51,633 nt of DNA from Alphaproteobacteria bacterium (GCA_017647405.1 JAGCKR010000068.1:1-51633); one strand, 5' to 3'. Positions 8,266 to 15,835 are shown, numbered from the stretch's first letter. The notes: generated from the sequence alone by a model not told the origin. Numbers and translations are program-made.

Positions 8266-8300
8266 TTCGCCGGTTGTTCAGTGAATTGGAGGGTAAGATA

Positions 8301-8984
8301 ATGAGCAATAAAAAAATACTACTTCCATTATTTTTATGTGGCGCTATGCAAGCTGATTGTTTAAATGATAAACCGGTATCAAAAGCTATGTTTTTAGGTG
8401 GAGTGCAATCGTTATTTGCGTCTGAAAAAAGTGAGAAGAAAGTTGAATTATCAAAAAAAATTGATTATGTTGACGGGTATAACTTTCGATTTGACGCAAC
8501 CGGTTTTGAAATTTGTTTTGTAACACTTGATAAAGAAACAGTTTCTTATGCAAAATATCAAGAAAAAGATTCAAGCTTTTCGATTTATCGTGTTTCTCTT
8601 AATTCTAAAAAAGGAAAGGCTAAAAATTATCTTTTTGCCATGATGGAAGATGCCAGCTCTTTTGATTTATTACTTCCTTCGCAAAAAGCAGTTAAAAGTG
8701 ATCAATTAACAACTGATGAATTTAATGTTATTCGAAAACAACTAATGAATATTACTGAAAATATAGATGAGTTGGCACAAACAATAAAAGCATTAGATTT
8801 TAAAAAAGTGCATACAGACAATATATTAGAAATGGATGTTGATGTGTTTAAACGTCATGAAGCAGTGTTTAAAGGATTGCATTTGTTGGAACAGACTGTT
8901 CCTGTTAAGAGAGGGAAGGTTATTTCTTCAGGTAAGCCTATTTCGATAGTTCGCCAAGAAAAAGATTTTCAAAGAGTTTCATAA
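8301..8984 (+). CDS. putative exported protein, unknown
   Basis: A 227-residue protein whose first 20 residues (Lys-rich start, then LLPLFLCGAMQA) look like a signal peptide; the Cys at about residue 20 does not sit in a good lipobox. The mature part is mixed alpha/beta with many Lys, Asp and Ser, and a helical segment near residues 140-165. I do not recognise a family. The ATG at 8301 is chosen because GGAGGG lies 8 bases upstream; a longer in-frame start at 8274 lies at the expected transcription start and is unlikely. It has its own consensus promoter and a strong terminator, so it is a single-gene unit and probably well expressed. Confidence 0.65.
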   Translation: MSNKKILLPLFLCGAMQADCLNDKPVSKAMFLGGVQSLFASEKSEKKVELSKKIDYVDGYNFRFDATGFEICFVTLDKETVSYAKYQEKDSSFSIYRVSLNSKKGKAKNYLFAMMEDASSFDLLLPSQKAVKSDQLTTDEFNVIRKQLMNITENIDELAQTIKALDFKKVHTDNILEMDVDVFKRHEAVFKGLHLLEQTVPVKRGKVISSGKPISIVRQEKDFQRVS

Positions 8985-8992
8985 ATATTAAA

Positions 8993-9049
8993 AAAACACC
9001 CCGTTTTTATCTGTTTATTTTAGAAAGATAAATTATTCGGGGTGTTTTT
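8993..9049. terminator. bidirectional terminator between convergent genes
   Basis: Long hairpin: outer arms ACACCCCG (8996-9003) and CGGGGTGT (9038-9045), with inner pairing TTTATC/GATAAA, flanked by A-run on the left and T-run on the right. It serves the exported-protein gene and, on the other strand, the ankyrin gene. Confidence 0.85.
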
Positions 9050-9071
9050 GTATCGGCTCTTTTTATTTAGA

Positions 9072-10193
9072 TTATTCAGGTTGGTGTTGATTGGAATTGC
9101 CATTTAAATTAAATGGCGGTTTTTGATCTGTAATTTTTTTTGGCTCCTGATTTTTTGTCTCCTCTAATATTTTTTGATAGGCGCTACACATGGCATCAGC
9201 TAAAAGAGCGGATGTTTTTGAAACAGCTGTATCGGAATATGTCTTGCGGTTGATTTTATCTTTAGGTAACTCTTGTTTATAATTTTTAATTAAAGGAGAG
9301 GCACCCGCTTTTAACAGAATTTCAACATTATTGTATTGAGCATTCTGAGCGGCATAGTGCAGGGCAGTGTTTCCTAAAATATCAACGGCATTAATGCTTA
9401 CCCCTTGTTCAATAGCTTTTTGAATAAACTTTTCTTTATGTGGACGAGCGGCCAATATATGAAGAATAGTTTCTTGTCTTGGTGTTTTATCTTTAATATT
9501 AAAACCCCAGTTCATGATATTTTGCATGATATCATTTTCGGCATGTTTTGCAGCATAAAGCAATAATGGTTCACCTTCATTGGTTAAAGTATGCTTATCA
9601 ACTTTATAAGAGGAGATGTCTTCAAATAAATCTGCCATGTTCATTTTAATAATTTTTATTAAGGCGCTTTCTTCTTTTGTATCGGTTTGCATAATATCTG
9701 CATCTGCTCGAATCAAAAGTTTGGCACAAGTATGTTTGCCATAAAAAGTTTTTTTAGGATCAATAGCGACTAAAAGAGGGGAGAGAACATTTGGATGATG
9801 ATCATCTGGTTTTACATTAGCCTTTAATAAAAGGTTAACCGCAATCGGTCGATTACAGCCTACCGCCCAATCCATGGCTGAAAAATTGGAAGAATCTTTT
9901 TGTGTTAAGTCAAGATTCCCAAAATAAATAATTTGAGCCAATGTTTTCATATCGTCATTACGAATGGCTTTAATCAGATCTGCATGTGTTTTTTTTCTGA
10001 TCTTTTTTATTTTTCTTTTAGCAAAGAAAGAATCTACAAGAATACCGCCATTAATATCTTCTTGAACAGGATTTGTTGTTCCAAGTTCATAGCCATTATC
10101 AAATGGGTTAACGGTTTTTTGTAGTTCTTCGCAATCTTCTTGTAATTTCTTCGTTTGTTCATATACGTTGAACATATCATCTGAATAAGACAT
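9072..10193 (-). CDS. ankyrin-repeat protein
   Basis: A 373-residue soluble protein without signal peptide. Several ankyrin repeats of about 33 residues span about residues 70-315: NFSAMDWAVGCNRPIAVNLL, EPLLLYAAKHAENDIMQNIM, ETILHILAARPHKEKFIQKA and the best one, GNTALHYAAQNAQYNNVEIL followed by KAGAS. The N-terminal 60 residues are charged and the C-terminal 50 are Lys/Pro/Gln-rich and probably disordered. Ankyrin repeats bind proteins; in host-associated Alphaproteobacteria they often act in host cells, but no secretion signal is visible. AGGAGGT precedes the ATG. It lies 24 bases after the gene at 10218-11177 and probably shares its transcript. Confidence 0.82.
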   Translation of the reverse strand: MSYSDDMFNVYEQTKKLQEDCEELQKTVNPFDNGYELGTTNPVQEDINGGILVDSFFAKRKIKKIRKKTHADLIKAIRNDDMKTLAQIIYFGNLDLTQKDSSNFSAMDWAVGCNRPIAVNLLLKANVKPDDHHPNVLSPLLVAIDPKKTFYGKHTCAKLLIRADADIMQTDTKEESALIKIIKMNMADLFEDISSYKVDKHTLTNEGEPLLLYAAKHAENDIMQNIMNWGFNIKDKTPRQETILHILAARPHKEKFIQKAIEQGVSINAVDILGNTALHYAAQNAQYNNVEILLKAGASPLIKNYKQELPKDKINRKTYSDTAVSKTSALLADAMCSAYQKILEETKNQEPKKITDQKPPFNLNGNSNQHQPE

Positions 10194-10217
10194 AATACCT
10201 CCTGATTGTTAAACTGA

Positions 10218-11177
10218 TTAAGAGCGTGAACGCGGATCGGAATTATTCTTTTGAGGTAGTTTTTGATTTGTGATTCGATACAATCCATCTTCATAAACGC
10301 CATATTCTATTAATTCGTTTTTATCGTTATATGTAGAGCAGGAAACTTTATCTCCTTGAGCATTAAATAACACTTCATAGCGATTTGTTGTTGCATCGCG
10401 AACGCATTCAACAAAACCGGCGTATTTCCCGTCTTTAAGAATTCGTCTGGCTAAACATTTTCCTTCGCTGAATATATTTTCAGTCACAATAGAAGGATCT
10501 TCTTCTTTATTCCATACTCTGACATATCTGTAACCATTATCATCAATATGATAGACTTCATATGAACGGACTAATTCGTTATCTTTATAGTGATATTCCC
10601 CAATGCCTTCACCTTCCTTATTGATAAGGTTTACCAAACATGTGTTATCATTAAACGTATGAGAAATAGATTTTACACCGTCTTCACGCATTGTGATCAC
10701 ATCAGTTTGATAGGGTTTATCATCTTTGATATGTTGAGTATAAATTATTTCACCTTGTTCGTTATATGCATCAGCCCTGACTATTTTCTGGTCTTTATCC
10801 AGAGTGGTTGAAATTAAGATATTATCATTCATTTTGAAAAGAATTGTTTCTATGGTTTTTCCTTCGTTAAAACGAATGATTTTTTTAGGAATACCATCTT
10901 TTTGATAATACCCAATGGCAGTTTGTTCGCCTTGAGGGTTAAAATGAGTTTCTATCCATCCGCCGTCGGCATTTTTGATTTTAGAGATGCTTTCAATTAA
11001 AACACCGTTTTGAGATAATTTTTCAAAGGTGCCATTTGGTCGAACTGTTCTTTCATGTTTAATATTTGTGTTCAAATCCACAAAACTTAAAACAACATCA
11101 CCATCGCTGGTGTATTCAATTTTTGGTATAATGGAATCCTTGGGTTGGTTAGATTCATGATTTGTGTCGTTATCCAT
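10218..11177 (-). CDS. repeat-rich beta-strand protein, unknown
   Basis: A 319-residue protein built of short strand-turn units of about 20-25 residues such as NPQGEQTAIGYYQKDG, NEQGEIIYTQHIKDD, NKEGEGIGEYHYKDN and NAQGDKVSCSTYNDKNE, each with a G-E/D turn and an aromatic strand. The pattern resembles MORN-like or RHS/YD-like beta repeats, but I cannot name the family. No signal peptide. The ATG at 11177 is chosen because AGGAGG stands 4-10 bases upstream; a longer frame to 11207 would run through a terminator hairpin. It precedes the ankyrin gene in an apparent operon. The terminator directly before its ribosome binding site suggests that transcription from upstream is attenuated. Confidence 0.7.
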   Translation of the reverse strand: MDNDTNHESNQPKDSIIPKIEYTSDGDVVLSFVDLNTNIKHERTVRPNGTFEKLSQNGVLIESISKIKNADGGWIETHFNPQGEQTAIGYYQKDGIPKKIIRFNEGKTIETILFKMNDNILISTTLDKDQKIVRADAYNEQGEIIYTQHIKDDKPYQTDVITMREDGVKSISHTFNDNTCLVNLINKEGEGIGEYHYKDNELVRSYEVYHIDDNGYRYVRVWNKEEDPSIVTENIFSEGKCLARRILKDGKYAGFVECVRDATTNRYEVLFNAQGDKVSCSTYNDKNELIEYGVYEDGLYRITNQKLPQKNNSDPRSRS

Positions 11178-11193
11178 TTTTCCTCCTTTTAAT

Positions 11194-11220
11194 AAAAAAA
11201 CAGGCAATTAGGCCTGTTTT
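11194..11220 (-). terminator. terminator/attenuator between a 31-codon ORF and the 10218-11177 gene
   Basis: On the minus strand: AAAACAGGC, loop CTAATT, GCCTGTTTT continuing in a run of seven T. Only a few bases separate the T-run from the AGGAGG of the next gene, so no promoter fits between them. Confidence 0.8.
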
Positions 11221-11225
11221 AGTGT

Positions 11226-11321
11226 TTAAATTCGTAAGGGATGTTTGGAGGTAACCTTATGCTTGGAGTTCAAATTTTGAACTTTTTTGCTTTGATACCT
11301 AACTGATACCTTTTTAGACAT
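11226..11321 (-). CDS. 31-residue basic small protein or leader peptide
   Basis: ATG at 11321 to TAA at 11226, 31 residues beginning MSKKVSVRYQSKKVQ, with seven Lys and two Arg and no acidic residue. It has a ribosome binding site (GAGAGGAAA) seven to eight bases upstream, a TATAAT about 35 bases upstream, and an intrinsic terminator starting six bases after its stop, so it has the full layout of a short gene. I do not recognise it. It may be a small nucleic-acid-binding protein, or a leader peptide controlling the terminator in front of the next gene. Coding status is unproven. Confidence 0.45.
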   Translation of the reverse strand: MSKKVSVRYQSKKVQNLNSKHKVTSKHPLRI

Positions 11322-11752
11322 AGTGTTTTCCTCTCTACAAGAAAATATATAGCATATTATAAACACGCTGTAAAGTATATTTAAAAAGTTTATTATTTTT
11401 AATGTGACAGTTTAAACAATATATTTTGTTTATATGTATAATAAACACCCAGAGAAGTGGTTTGGATCTTAAAAGCTGGTATGCGAATTAATGACTTGAA
11501 ATTCATCTCAGTTGATACTTGGTCGGCCTAAAGCATTTGCCATGTTGATATTTTGCAAGTAAATAGGGAGGTATCCTTGTATTGTCTCATCTCCACGCTT
11601 TCGCGGATAAAAAAAACACCCTAAAGGGTGGTTTGGTGCGGAAAGACGGATTCAATCCATTTTATAGAATTGTTAAATTTTATCGGGAGAAGTTTCGCAC
11701 CAATCTTTGCATCACACTTTGCACCACAGTTTTTTATTTTGCATTTTTCCTA
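11322..11752. other. gap with degenerate tRNA-Leu 3' end, no convincing gene
   Basis: AT-rich stretch of about 430 bases. It holds the TATAAT of the 31-codon ORF (near 11355), a stretch of 16 codons from the ATG at 11481 that could be the end of a lost gene, and at 11609-11655 a terminator plus tRNA-Leu-like 3' end (listed separately). The reading frame at 11582-11785 shows no protein-like composition. Confidence 0.6.
11609..11655 (-). repeat. degenerate copy of tRNA-Leu 3' end with terminator (att-like)
   Basis: In plus orientation: eight A, stem CACCCT/AGGGTG, then TGGTGCGGAAAG-A-CGGATTC. The stem and the TGGTGCGGAAAG block are identical to the terminator and 3' end (including CCA) of the intact tRNA-Leu at 12683-12730. 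The tRNA body to its right is absent. This is what a displaced tRNA 3' end left by a site-specific integration looks like; a decayed tRNA duplication is the alternative. Confidence 0.65.
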
Positions 11753-12352
11753 TCATTGTTCGTTTTGTTTTGTATTTCCTCTTAATTTTTGAACAACCAA
11801 GTCAAGAGTGGCTCTGGCTTTTAACACCTCTTGTGGTTGGCGATAATAAGGGCTGTGTGTGGTGCGTTTAGAAAGCAACACGCCTTTGGCTGTTTTTGGT
11901 TGATAGGTTTGATGTTCCATCACTTGATGCTGTAAAATAGCGCTTTGTGCTTCAATAGCTGATGCTAAACAATCAGCTTGATAGCTTGATTCATAAGCTG
12001 ATAATTGACGAGCTAATTGAGAATTTGGGTTTTCTTCTGCCTCCATCCGAGGGGTAAAACCATTGTTATTTTTAACAAAAGGGTTCGGGTTGAATGGCAA
12101 AATTGCTTTTAAATCAAAGTCGGTAATAACATGCTGAGTTTCGTAGTACGTTGATTTTTTACGGATTTTTATTCTTGTTGGAAATTTTGCTATGTAATGC
12201 AAAAGGGTGTTGCCGTATTTGTCTTGTGCGTCAACGAGGGTTGGATCTTTTTTAAGATCTGCCAAAATCTCTTCAAAAAAGCAGTTTCTTTGGTAACAGA
12301 GATTTCTTTCAATAATACCTAAAAATTTTGAAGCAAAAGTTGTTTTATCCAT
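11753..12352 (-). CDS. ankyrin-repeat protein, short
   Basis: A 199-residue protein with at least one clear ankyrin repeat, DPTLVDAQDKYGNTLLHYIA (about residues 36-55), and a partial second at about 90-112 (PFVKNNNGFTPRMEAEENPN). The remainder is helical with Gln/Ala-rich stretches and a basic C-terminus. AAGGAT lies upstream of the ATG. It has no operon partner and sits between two partial tRNA-Leu 3' ends (11609-11655 and 12516-12560), so it may be cargo of a small tRNA-targeted insertion. Function is unknown; protein binding is expected from the fold. Confidence 0.7.
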   Translation of the reverse strand: MDKTTFASKFLGIIERNLCYQRNCFFEEILADLKKDPTLVDAQDKYGNTLLHYIAKFPTRIKIRKKSTYYETQHVITDFDLKAILPFNPNPFVKNNNGFTPRMEAEENPNSQLARQLSAYESSYQADCLASAIEAQSAILQHQVMEHQTYQPKTAKGVLLSKRTTHSPYYRQPQEVLKARATLDLVVQKLRGNTKQNEQ

Positions 12353-12515
12353 TTTTTTATCCTTTCAATGGGGTTAATCTTTGATTTTGCCATTTTATTA
12401 TAAATTTATATTTTTGTCAAAAACATTTGCAAAAAAGATTTTTTAATTAGATAAGGCTAAAAGATAAAGAGAAATAAACTTAAATGGTTAAGGAAAAATC
12501 CTAAATCAGCAAAAC

Positions 12516-12560
12516 AAAAAACCTTGGTTTTCCAAGGCGTTTAAATGGTGTGGAAAGCCG
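12516..12560 (-). repeat. second degenerate tRNA-Leu 3' end with its own terminator
   Basis: On the minus strand GGCTTTCCACACCATTTAAA repeats the tRNA-Leu 3' end GGCTTTCCGCACCATTTAAA with a single change, and is followed by a terminator: CCTTGG, loop AAAA, CCAAGG, six T. It lies 170 bases downstream of the intact tRNA end, same orientation. Confidence 0.7.
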
Positions 12561-12682
12561 CAAAGTGAATTGCAAAAATCAATTCATCTTAACGGATTGA
12601 CAACGGTGTCCACTTCGCTAGTGCTTCGTGACCGAACCGACACTTGTCCAGTGCTGACGTCAATCCCATCGTTGCATAACAT
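12561..12682 (-). other. GC-rich structured block downstream of tRNA-Leu
   Basis: About 54 percent GC at 12590-12675 in an AT-rich setting. Closing arms GGATTGAC (12594-12601) and GTCAATCC (12658-12665) enclose further inverted repeats, among them CACT-TGTCC-AGTG and GTGTC/GACAC. On the minus strand GTGTCGGTTCGGTCAC resembles the T-arm of the neighbouring tRNA-Leu (GTGCCGGTTCGATTCC). It is bounded by the tRNA terminator on one side and another terminator on the other, so it could be transcribed as a short structured RNA or be a mobile repeat. No protein frame is credible. Confidence 0.45.
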
Positions 12683-12707
12683 AAAAAAAACACCCTGCAA
12701 GAGGGTG
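12683..12707 (-). terminator. terminator of tRNA-Leu
   Basis: On the minus strand: stem CACCCT/AGGGTG around loop CTTGC, then eight T. It starts nine bases after the tRNA CCA end. Confidence 0.85.
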
Positions 12708-12715
12708 CTTTTAAA

Positions 12716-12804
12716 TGGTGCGGAAAGCCGGAATCGAACCGGCACGGGAGCAAAGTCCCAACAGATTTTAAGTCTGTTGCGTCTACCAGTTCCGCCATAT
12801 CCGC
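12716..12804 (-). tRNA. tRNA-Leu (anticodon TAA)
   Basis: The minus strand reads GCGGATATGGCGGAACTGGT at the 5' end and ends CCGGCTTTCCGCACCA, with CCA encoded. The anticodon arm AACAGA-CTTAAAA-TCTGTT gives anticodon TAA, reading UUA. A long variable arm (GGGACTTTGCTCCC) and the GGTTCGATTCC T-arm mark a class II tRNA-Leu. One T-T mismatch occurs in the acceptor stem. Promoter at 12841-12869 and terminator at 12683-12707 make it a single-gene unit. Confidence 0.95.
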
Positions 12805-12840
12805 ATAAGAATCTTTGAATTGGTAGATTCGATAAAACGT

Positions 12841-12869
12841 ATCATATCTTAAAAAAAATAACTCGTCAA
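12841..12869 (-). promoter_or_regulatory. promoter of tRNA-Leu
   Basis: On the minus strand TTGACG (12864-12869), 17-base spacer, TATGAT (12841-12846), about 36 bases before the tRNA 5' end. Confidence 0.7.
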
Positions 12870-12999
12870 GACTTTTTTTAAAAAAAAATAAAAAAGTTCC
12901 CTTTTTTTTTATAACATCCTTATTTATTAAGAAAAATAATTGAAAATAAGATTGTTTGAGAGTAGCAAAAAAATAAAAAAACGATAAACAGGGATTATA

Positions 13000-13196
13000 A
13001 TGGCTAAATTTAATATAGGAAATGAAATTTTTTTAATTAAAGATGATGAGTTTATTTTAATACAGATAAAATATAAAACCAGCTGAAATTTATGGTGTTT
13101 ATCCACCTGAGGATATGATTCATGTTTGCGTTGAGTTAAAAAACATCAATATTACCGACAGAAAATTCCAGATTGGCGCAAAATAAACGGTTTGCA
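13000..13196 (+). pseudogene. frameshifted small gene, unknown
   Basis: From ATG at 13000 (AGGGAT upstream) the frame codes for MAKFNIGNEIFLIKDDEF and stops at 13084-13086 after 28 residues. In another frame the same stretch continues as IKPAEIYGVYPPEDMIHVCV, then ELKNINITDRKFQIGAK, to a stop at 13194. Together they would form a small protein of about 60 residues, interrupted by a shift in the A/T-rich run near 13070. I do not recognise the family. A decayed gene is the simplest reading; a sequencing error in a homopolymer is the alternative. Confidence 0.5.
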
Positions 13197-13363
13197 ACGA
13201 ATGAAAGTTAAAGAAATGTAATTTTATGATTTTACTCAAATATTTTTCATTGTCTTTCAGGGAGATTTTTTTGGTATAAAAATTTATTTTTTTTAAATAA
13301 CGCTTGCGAAAGTGTTTGAAAGTATGCTATTTTCTTTTATACACAAAGAAAAGGAGCTTTACG

Positions 13364-14512
13364 ATGGATGAATTCGATAAGATCAGAGAATTAACAGAAG
13401 ATTTAAGTCACAGACGGGAGCCGAGTTTTACTGGTTTTTACCAAACAAAACCTTTGGTTGGATCAGAACAAAGCGAAGAAACACCAAAGGTTTCGGTGGA
13501 ACAAGAATCATCAAATACTCTTCCGTCAGAACAAGAAGTAGAAGGAATATCTTCTTTTGAACCGGTTGATAGTCAAGAACAACCTGAAATTATAAATGAA
13601 CCGGCGCCGGTAACAGAGCCTGTTGTGCAAAAAACAGAACCGGAAATTAAAATTTATGATTTTTCGAAACCGATTGACGAGGAAATTTCTTTTATTCCTC
13701 TTGAAAATGAACAGCCGATTGACGAAAAATCTTTTCAATCGCTTAAATTGCATTTGATTTTGATTTCGGTTTTAATCGTTGTTTTAGGCCTCTCATTAAC
13801 CGGATTTTTTATTTTTCAGGCCAGTGAGGCGGAGCCAGATGAAATTGAAACCATTTTAGCTTCACAAGATGTTGTGAAGGAGTTGCCTGAAAATGCGGGG
13901 GGTATTGTGATTCCCGATCAAGATAAGTTGGTATATAACCGTATTCGCTCTGATAATGTTACAACAAAAGTTGAAAGTTTATTTCCGGAGCCGGAAAAAC
14001 CGGTTGTGCCACAGATTTTAGCGATTGAACAAAATACGCCGGAACCGACATTTGTGAATGTTCAGGAAATGAAAACCATTAATCCGTTAGAGGAAGCAAA
14101 TAAAGCGGTTAAAGCTGATGAATCTAAAAAAGAGGAAATACAGGTTGTTCAAGTTGAAACCCCTGTGGTAAAACAAGAAGAAGTTTTAAAACCGAAAAAA
14201 GAAGAGATTGAACTAACGCCGTTGAATGCTCCTGAAGTTAAAAAAGTTGAGACACCTTCTAAAAAGGAAATTTGGCGTGTTCAATTATTTGCTTCAAACA
14301 GTAAACCTGCCGTTGAAAAAGCTTGGAAAGTTATGAAAACAAAACATGTGAAGCTTTTATCCAATATGTCTTATTTAATCAAAAAAGTTGAAATTCCAAG
14401 AAAAGGGGATTTTTATCGTTTGCAGGTTGGTCAATTCCCAACAAGGGAAATGGCAGAAGGCATGTGTTCTAAATTAAAGGCTCAAAAACAAGATTGTATT
14501 CCGGTCAAATAG
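13364..14512 (+). CDS. SPOR-domain membrane protein (FtsN-like layout)
   Basis: A 382-residue bitopic protein. Residues 1 to about 125 are cytoplasmic and rich in Glu, Pro and Gln; a transmembrane helix (LHLILISVLIVVLGLSLTGF) follows; then a long Pro/Glu/Lys periplasmic linker; residues about 303-382 form a SPOR domain (IWRVQLFASNSKPAVEKAWK, then YRLQVGQFPTREMAEGMCSK), which binds denuded glycan strands at the division septum. This architecture matches division proteins such as FtsN, but outside the SPOR domain there is no alignable homology, so a septal role is inferred. The ATG at 13364 follows AAGGAG; an in-frame ATG 60 bases earlier lacks a ribosome binding site. The site-2 protease gene follows after ten bases. 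Confidence 0.85.
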   Translation: MDEFDKIRELTEDLSHRREPSFTGFYQTKPLVGSEQSEETPKVSVEQESSNTLPSEQEVEGISSFEPVDSQEQPEIINEPAPVTEPVVQKTEPEIKIYDFSKPIDEEISFIPLENEQPIDEKSFQSLKLHLILISVLIVVLGLSLTGFFIFQASEAEPDEIETILASQDVVKELPENAGGIVIPDQDKLVYNRIRSDNVTTKVESLFPEPEKPVVPQILAIEQNTPEPTFVNVQEMKTINPLEEANKAVKADESKKEEIQVVQVETPVVKQEEVLKPKKEEIELTPLNAPEVKKVETPSKKEIWRVQLFASNSKPAVEKAWKVMKTKHVKLLSNMSYLIKKVEIPRKGDFYRLQVGQFPTREMAEGMCSKLKAQKQDCIPVK

Positions 14513-14522
14513 AGGGTGGTAG

Positions 14523-15188
14523 ATGAATAATTTTTTATATGGTTTGAGCGTTTGGGCAATCCCTTTGGTTTTATGTATGGTGATCCATGAGTTGGCTCAC
14601 GGATATGTTGCCATGAAACTTGGTGATAAAACGGCATTGAGGGAAGGGCGGTTGACCTTAAATCCGGTTGCGCATATTGATCCGATGGGAAGTATTTTCC
14701 TGCCACTTATTTTGGTGTTATCATCTTCTCCGGTTTTATTTGGATGGGCTAAACCGGTTCCTGTTAATTTTAATGCGTTAAATAAACCGAAAAGAGATAT
14801 GGGGCTTGTGGCGGCAGCCGGTCCAGTTTCCAATATTTTATTGGCTATTATTTTTGTTTTTTTGGGACGGATTGTGTTAGAATTTGTTCCTATTTCCTCG
14901 CCCTTCTTTATGTGGCTCAAAGATAATATTATGAATGGGATTTTATTTTCCCTTGTTTTAGCTGTATTTAATTTATTGCCGATTTTGCCGTTGGATGGCG
15001 GGCGGATTTTGGCTTCTTTGTTGCCAAAAAAATTGGCTTATCAATATCAACAAACGGAACAGTACGGAATGTATATTTTGCTTGGATTGATGATTTTACC
15101 GTTTGTTTTAGGGGTCAATTTGATTGGGTTATTTTTGGGAAGTATCTTGCCGTATTTATATAATTTTATTATGTGGTTGGCTTTTTAA
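14523..15188 (+). CDS. site-2 protease family (M50) membrane metalloprotease
   Basis: A 221-residue multi-pass protein. HELAH at residues 22-26 in the first membrane helix provides two zinc ligands and the catalytic Glu; NLLPILPLDGGR near 150-161 provides the Asp ligand. The segment NPVAHIDPMGS and the AAAGPVSN motif place it in the compact SpoIVFB/YwhC-like group rather than RseP, as there is no PDZ domain. Such enzymes cut transmembrane segments; the substrate is unknown. It is ten bases downstream of the SPOR gene with GAGGGTGG upstream of the ATG, and is followed by a terminator. Confidence 0.9.
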   Translation: MNNFLYGLSVWAIPLVLCMVIHELAHGYVAMKLGDKTALREGRLTLNPVAHIDPMGSIFLPLILVLSSSPVLFGWAKPVPVNFNALNKPKRDMGLVAAAGPVSNILLAIIFVFLGRIVLEFVPISSPFFMWLKDNIMNGILFSLVLAVFNLLPILPLDGGRILASLLPKKLAYQYQQTEQYGMYILLGLMILPFVLGVNLIGLFLGSILPYLYNFIMWLAF

Positions 15189-15208
15189 AAACGAAGTAAA
15201 GAAAAACA

Positions 15209-15247
15209 AAAATCCCTCAAAATTCTTTTTTGTTTGAGGGATTTTTT
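15209..15247. terminator. bidirectional terminator
   Basis: Arms AAAATCCCTCAAA (15209-15221) and TTTGAGGGATTTT (15233-15245) with T-run on the plus strand and A-run on the left. It separates the site-2 protease from the convergent dut gene. Confidence 0.9.
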
Positions 15248-15276
15248 ATAACCTGAAAATAATAGGATTCTTATAA

Positions 15277-15747
15277 TTAAATTTTTCCTGTTGAGCCAAA
15301 ACCACCACTGCCACGTGCTGTGTCTTCATCAATTGAGGTTGTTTCTTCGATTTGCGCTTGGATAACCGGGCAAATAACAGCCTGTGCAATTCGTTCCCCT
15401 GGATTTATGGTAAATGGCTGATTGCTTAAATTTATCAGTGGGGTTTTAATTTCTCCGCGATAGAAGAAGTCAACCGTGCCGGGGGAATTAATGATGCCGA
15501 TGCCATGTTTAGCGGCTAATCCAGATCTCGGTCTGATTTGCAATTCATAGTTGAAACCCATCTCATTTTCAGGAATCATTTCCATTTTGATACCACAAGA
15601 AATGAGTTTAAATTCACCTGGTTGCAATGTGATCGGTTCTTCAATGGCGGCTCTTAAATCAAAACCTGAATCACCCGGATGTTTATAAGAAAGCTTTTCC
15701 CATTCTTTATCATATGACGGTAAATATTCAATTTTTATTTTAAACAT
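15277..15747 (-). CDS. dut: dUTP diphosphatase
   Basis: A 156-residue homotrimeric dUTPase: converts dUTP to dUMP and pyrophosphate, supplying the thymidylate precursor and keeping uracil out of DNA. All five motifs are present in order: GDSGFDLRA (25-33), RPRSGLAAKHGI (72-83), NSPGTVDFFYRGEI (87-100) with the catalytic Asp of TVD kept although the usual second Asp is Phe, GERIAQAVICP (117-127), and the C-terminal RGSGGFGSTG (145-154) that closes the active site. The ATG at 15747 follows AAAAAAGGA and gives the normal length; the longer frame to 15813 has no family match. It is monocistronic. Confidence 0.95.
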   Translation of the reverse strand: MFKIKIEYLPSYDKEWEKLSYKHPGDSGFDLRAAIEEPITLQPGEFKLISCGIKMEMIPENEMGFNYELQIRPRSGLAAKHGIGIINSPGTVDFFYRGEIKTPLINLSNQPFTINPGERIAQAVICPVIQAQIEETTSIDEDTARGSGGFGSTGKI

Positions 15748-15835
15748 TTTTTTTCCTTTTTTCGCAGATTTATAACAGGGCTTAAATCTAATGAACAAAT
15801 TTTTCTTTGTCAAATAAAAAAATAATAAAAAAGGA

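Noticed and set aside
11582..11785. 67-codon plus-strand frame
   Set aside because: It runs through the att-like repeat and opposite the end of the ankyrin gene, has no ribosome binding site and no protein-like composition.
12589..12798. Minus-strand reading frame beginning MAELVDATDLKSVG
   Set aside because: It is a translation of the tRNA-Leu gene and its terminator, not a protein.
13060..13090. Possible programmed frameshift joining the two frames of the small gene
   Set aside because: No canonical slippery heptamer and no downstream stem were seen; gene decay is simpler.
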